Assembly (NCBI GenBank): GCA_938029995.1 | Contig: CALHGI010000072.1 | Location: forward strand, 1-7,288 | From: an uncultured cyanobacterium | GTDB lineage: Bacteria > Cyanobacteriota > Cyanobacteriia > Phormidesmidales > Phormidesmidaceae | Direction: 5' to 3' | DNA: 7,288 bases | In this document: piece by piece, positions 6,664 to 7,288 of the stretch | How the letters are laid out: each line of letters starts with the position of its first letter | How positions within the stretch are numbered: position 1 is the stretch's first letter | Program-made: the position numbers and the translations under genes | The notes under the pieces: model-generated | Database searches by the model: none | The model's input: only the letters and a program-made list of their open reading frames with translations | Told to the model about the DNA's origin: nothing

Positions 6664-7288
6664 ATGGCATTGATAAACAAAAACTTATTAGCGAAGGGGT
6701 TGCTTTGTTTAGGGCAGTGTGGCTGTGTTCTCGTCTATTCGGCCATGGGGCAGGGGGCGGGAAACGCTCTCCTGGCTCAAGTCCCTTCGATTCCACCGGG
6801 AACCGTACTGCCAGAACCCACGGGGTCAGAGGCGATTCCCCCCAATACATTTCCAGAGGAACCTCTGCCAGATGAAGTCCTACCACCGTTACCCCCGGTG
6901 GATGAGCTATTATCCCCCGATGAACCCTTACCCTTGCAGAACGGTCTTGGGGAAGGCGATGCTACATTCTATGTGGCTGAGATCGAGGTCGTTGGCAGCA
7001 CTATTTTTGACGAGACGGATTTTGCAGCTCTGCTAGAGCCCTATCGAGATCGCAACATCAGCTTTAACGATCTTTTGCAACTGCGCTCGGCCATTACGGA
7101 ACAATACGTGGCCGCAGGTTACGTCACATCAGGGGCGCTGATCCCTCCCCAAACCTTGGTTGAGGATGTGGTGACCATTCAAATCATCGAGGGTCAGCTA
7201 GAGGACATTGTTGTCAAAGGGAACCGACGTTTAGATGCGGCCTATATTCGCAGCCGCATAGGCTTAGGTGCCCAGCCCCCCCTCAATG
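6664..7288 (+). CDS. ShlB/FhaC/HecB-type two-partner-secretion transporter, 3' end cut off
   Basis: This is the first 208 codons of a TpsB outer-membrane transporter, an Omp85-superfamily protein that exports a large haemagglutinin- or haemolysin-like TpsA partner. ATG 6664 was chosen because it starts a signal peptide: Lys residues at 6 and 11, a hydrophobic core (about 12-27), and a plausible cut after LLA at residue 38. No Shine-Dalgarno site is evident. Residues 40-98 form a linker rich in Pro, Glu and Asp. A POTRA domain of the ShlB type follows (about 102-180), with FYVAEIEVVGSTIF, the helix carrying AITEQYVAAGYVTSGALIPPQ, and VTIQIIEGQLEDI. A second POTRA begins at VVKGNRRLD (about 183). 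The window ends before the 16-strand barrel, which usually takes the family to about 550-600 residues. The frame is intact as far as seen. Its substrate gene is expected nearby. Confidence 0.92.
   Translation, partial: MALINKNLLAKGLLCLGQCGCVLVYSAMGQGAGNALLAQVPSIPPGTVLPEPTGSEAIPPNTFPEEPLPDEVLPPLPPVDELLSPDEPLPLQNGLGEGDATFYVAEIEVVGSTIFDETDFAALLEPYRDRNISFNDLLQLRSAITEQYVAAGYVTSGALIPPQTLVEDVVTIQIIEGQLEDIVVKGNRRLDAAYIRSRIGLGAQPPLN

Noticed and set aside
6645..7036. Other open frames overlapping the start of the transporter gene, on both strands
   Set aside because: They are out of frame with the clear signal peptide-linker-POTRA reading that runs from 6664 to the window end.

Overview
The window looks cyanobacterial. 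It combines a CHAT-domain protein, a DUF928 protein, a CHASE2 hybrid histidine kinase of a typical cyanobacterial layout, a REC-plus-kinase protein with the long DHp common in cyanobacteria, and the start of a two-partner-secretion (TPS) outer-membrane transporter. Two copies of the cyanobacterial HIP1 octamer (GCGATCGC) lie inside the hybrid kinase gene. All supported genes are on the + strand. The species cannot be named from the sequence alone.

Layout: (1) 1-588 is the C-terminal end of a CHAT-domain caspase-like protein with its His and Cys present. (2) 589-863 is intergenic, with at most a weak promoter. (3) 864-1808 is an exported DUF928 protein with a proline/glycine-rich N-terminal repeat region; two of its units are a nearly exact 63-bp tandem duplication. 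(4) 1809-2191 is a 383-bp gap containing a roughly 130-bp, TA-flanked, fully palindromic MITE-like element and a good -10 box just before the next gene. (5) 2192-4987 encodes a membrane CHASE2-HisKA-HATPase-REC hybrid kinase. (6) 4993-6390 encodes a cytoplasmic REC-coiled coil-kinase, 5 bases downstream and probably translationally coupled to it. (7) 6391-6663 holds two terminator-like hairpins and a promoter with 17-bp spacing. (8) 6664 to the window end encodes a ShlB/FhaC/HecB-type transporter: signal peptide, acidic proline-rich linker, POTRA domain, cut off by the window edge before the beta-barrel.

How they may work together: CHAT, DUF928, CHASE2 and FhaC-type genes often occur together in cyanobacteria, usually with a filamentous-haemagglutinin-like exoprotein. 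The likely reading is a cell-surface or secretion locus with its own sensory module. CHASE2 senses something outside the membrane, the two kinases form a phosphorelay, and the transporter exports a large adhesin-like partner that should lie outside the window. No DNA-binding output domain and no recognisable HPt domain is present, so the output of the relay is unknown. The functional link between the genes is inference from gene order.
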